Source of the DNA: JAXDBM01 sp964460245
GTDB taxonomy: Bacteria; Desulfobacterota; Syntrophia; Syntrophales; Fen-1087
NCBI GenBank assembly: GCA_964460245.1
Contig: CAYWTL010000001.1
Coordinates: 3,850-67,849, forward strand
DNA length: 64,000 bases
Direction of reading: 5' to 3'
Shown piece after piece: positions 63,706 to 64,000 of the stretch; position 1 is the first letter of the stretch; each line of letters opens with the position of its first letter. The notes beneath the pieces are model-generated. The model was not told where the DNA came from. It made no database searches and worked only from the letters and a program-made list of their open reading frames with translations. The position numbers and the translations under genes are program-made.

Positions 63706-63851
63706 AAAGATCTCCTTTTCTGAACGTTTACAAGCCCTTCACCCGAAAACGGATGGCATTTCCGTGCGGTAAGTTTCTTTTTTACTATAGGTCAAAGGTC
63801 GAAAATAGTCAAAAATTATCGGTTTCATTCACGGCTGCCGACCGATCCCGC

Positions 63852-64000
63852 TCACCCCCGAATCGCCGCAATGGGGGACGAGGAACGCGTCGTCACGGGA
63901 TTTTGCAGCATTCGATGGAAAGGGCGCCGCTCCATCCGGGCGGCGTTGATCGCTTCGTTCAACGTTTTTGAACGATCCATGGAAAGGGGGAGGGGGCGTG
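63852..64000 (-). other. Possible C-terminal end of a gene entering from the right
   Basis: A minus-strand frame is open from the right edge to TGA 63854-63852 (48 codons) and includes MDRSKTLNEAINAARMERRP, which has coding-like composition. It is too short to identify. The perfect inverted repeat TCGTTCAA/TTGAACGA at 63955-63975 overlaps it, so it may instead be a regulatory stretch. Confidence 0.25.

Overview
The window reads as a GC-rich chromosome segment of a strictly anaerobic Desulfobacterota (deltaproteobacterium), probably close to Syntrophus/Smithella. This is inferred from the gene content: a tungsten-type aldehyde:ferredoxin oxidoreductase with MoaD/ThiF partners, an acyl-CoA dehydrogenase, a BKACE fragment, an AspRS/GatCAB indirect-aminoacylation operon, and a deoxyhypusine-synthase-like gene. 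No tRNA, rRNA, CRISPR array, integrase or IS element was found.

Region 1 (1-24.7 kb) is a defence island with lower and patchier GC than the rest. On the minus strand lie the start of a TOTE-type archaeo-eukaryotic primase protein (running off the left edge) and a Fic AMP-transferase. After a 540-bp regulatory gap holding 12-bp-phased TGCCGAT repeats and a near-consensus promoter, a plus-strand operon encodes an XRE-HTH/SNF2 helicase/DUF3883 fusion, a small ORF, an AlbA_2/Schlafen-type regulator, a ParA-like ATPase, a DUF1156 Zn-ribbon adenine methylase, a DUF499 ATPase, an unrecognised 443-aa protein, a double-HKD PLD-family protein, a second SNF2-type helicase and a RecQ helicase. The RecQ frame is cut by an in-frame TAG inside its last domain. 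The helicase-methylase-ATPase core resembles defence systems described under the name Hma (from memory), with several extra subunits.

Region 2 (25.2-32.8 kb) is housekeeping: an acyl-CoA dehydrogenase, a divergently transcribed deoxyhypusine-synthase-like gene, and an operon of AspRS fused to a GatC domain, a GatA homologue lacking its whole Ser-Ser-Lys catalytic triad, and GatB.

Region 3 (46.3-32.9 kb, minus strand) is a compact aromatic amino acid superoperon: DAHP synthase-aroB-pheA-aroD-aroE-aroA-aroK-aroC-tyrA, then a separate trpE-G-D-C-F unit. Nearly every junction is an ATGA/GTGA overlap. Each unit has its own peptide-attenuation leader: a Trp/Tyr/Phe-rich peptide (SWYGYYYFY) before the DAHP synthase and a WWW peptide before trpE. 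Both leaders are followed by two tandem intrinsic terminators. trpB and trpA are absent.

Region 4 (46.4-64 kb) is mixed: a pair of related exported proteins, metallo-hydrolases, a thioesterase, metK behind a SAM-II-like riboswitch and terminator, two RNA methyltransferases, a zinc-ribbon rhomboid protease, a TraB-family protein, a C-terminal BKACE remnant, an M48 lipoprotein protease, and an aldehyde:ferredoxin oxidoreductase cluster with ThiF- and MoaD-like genes.
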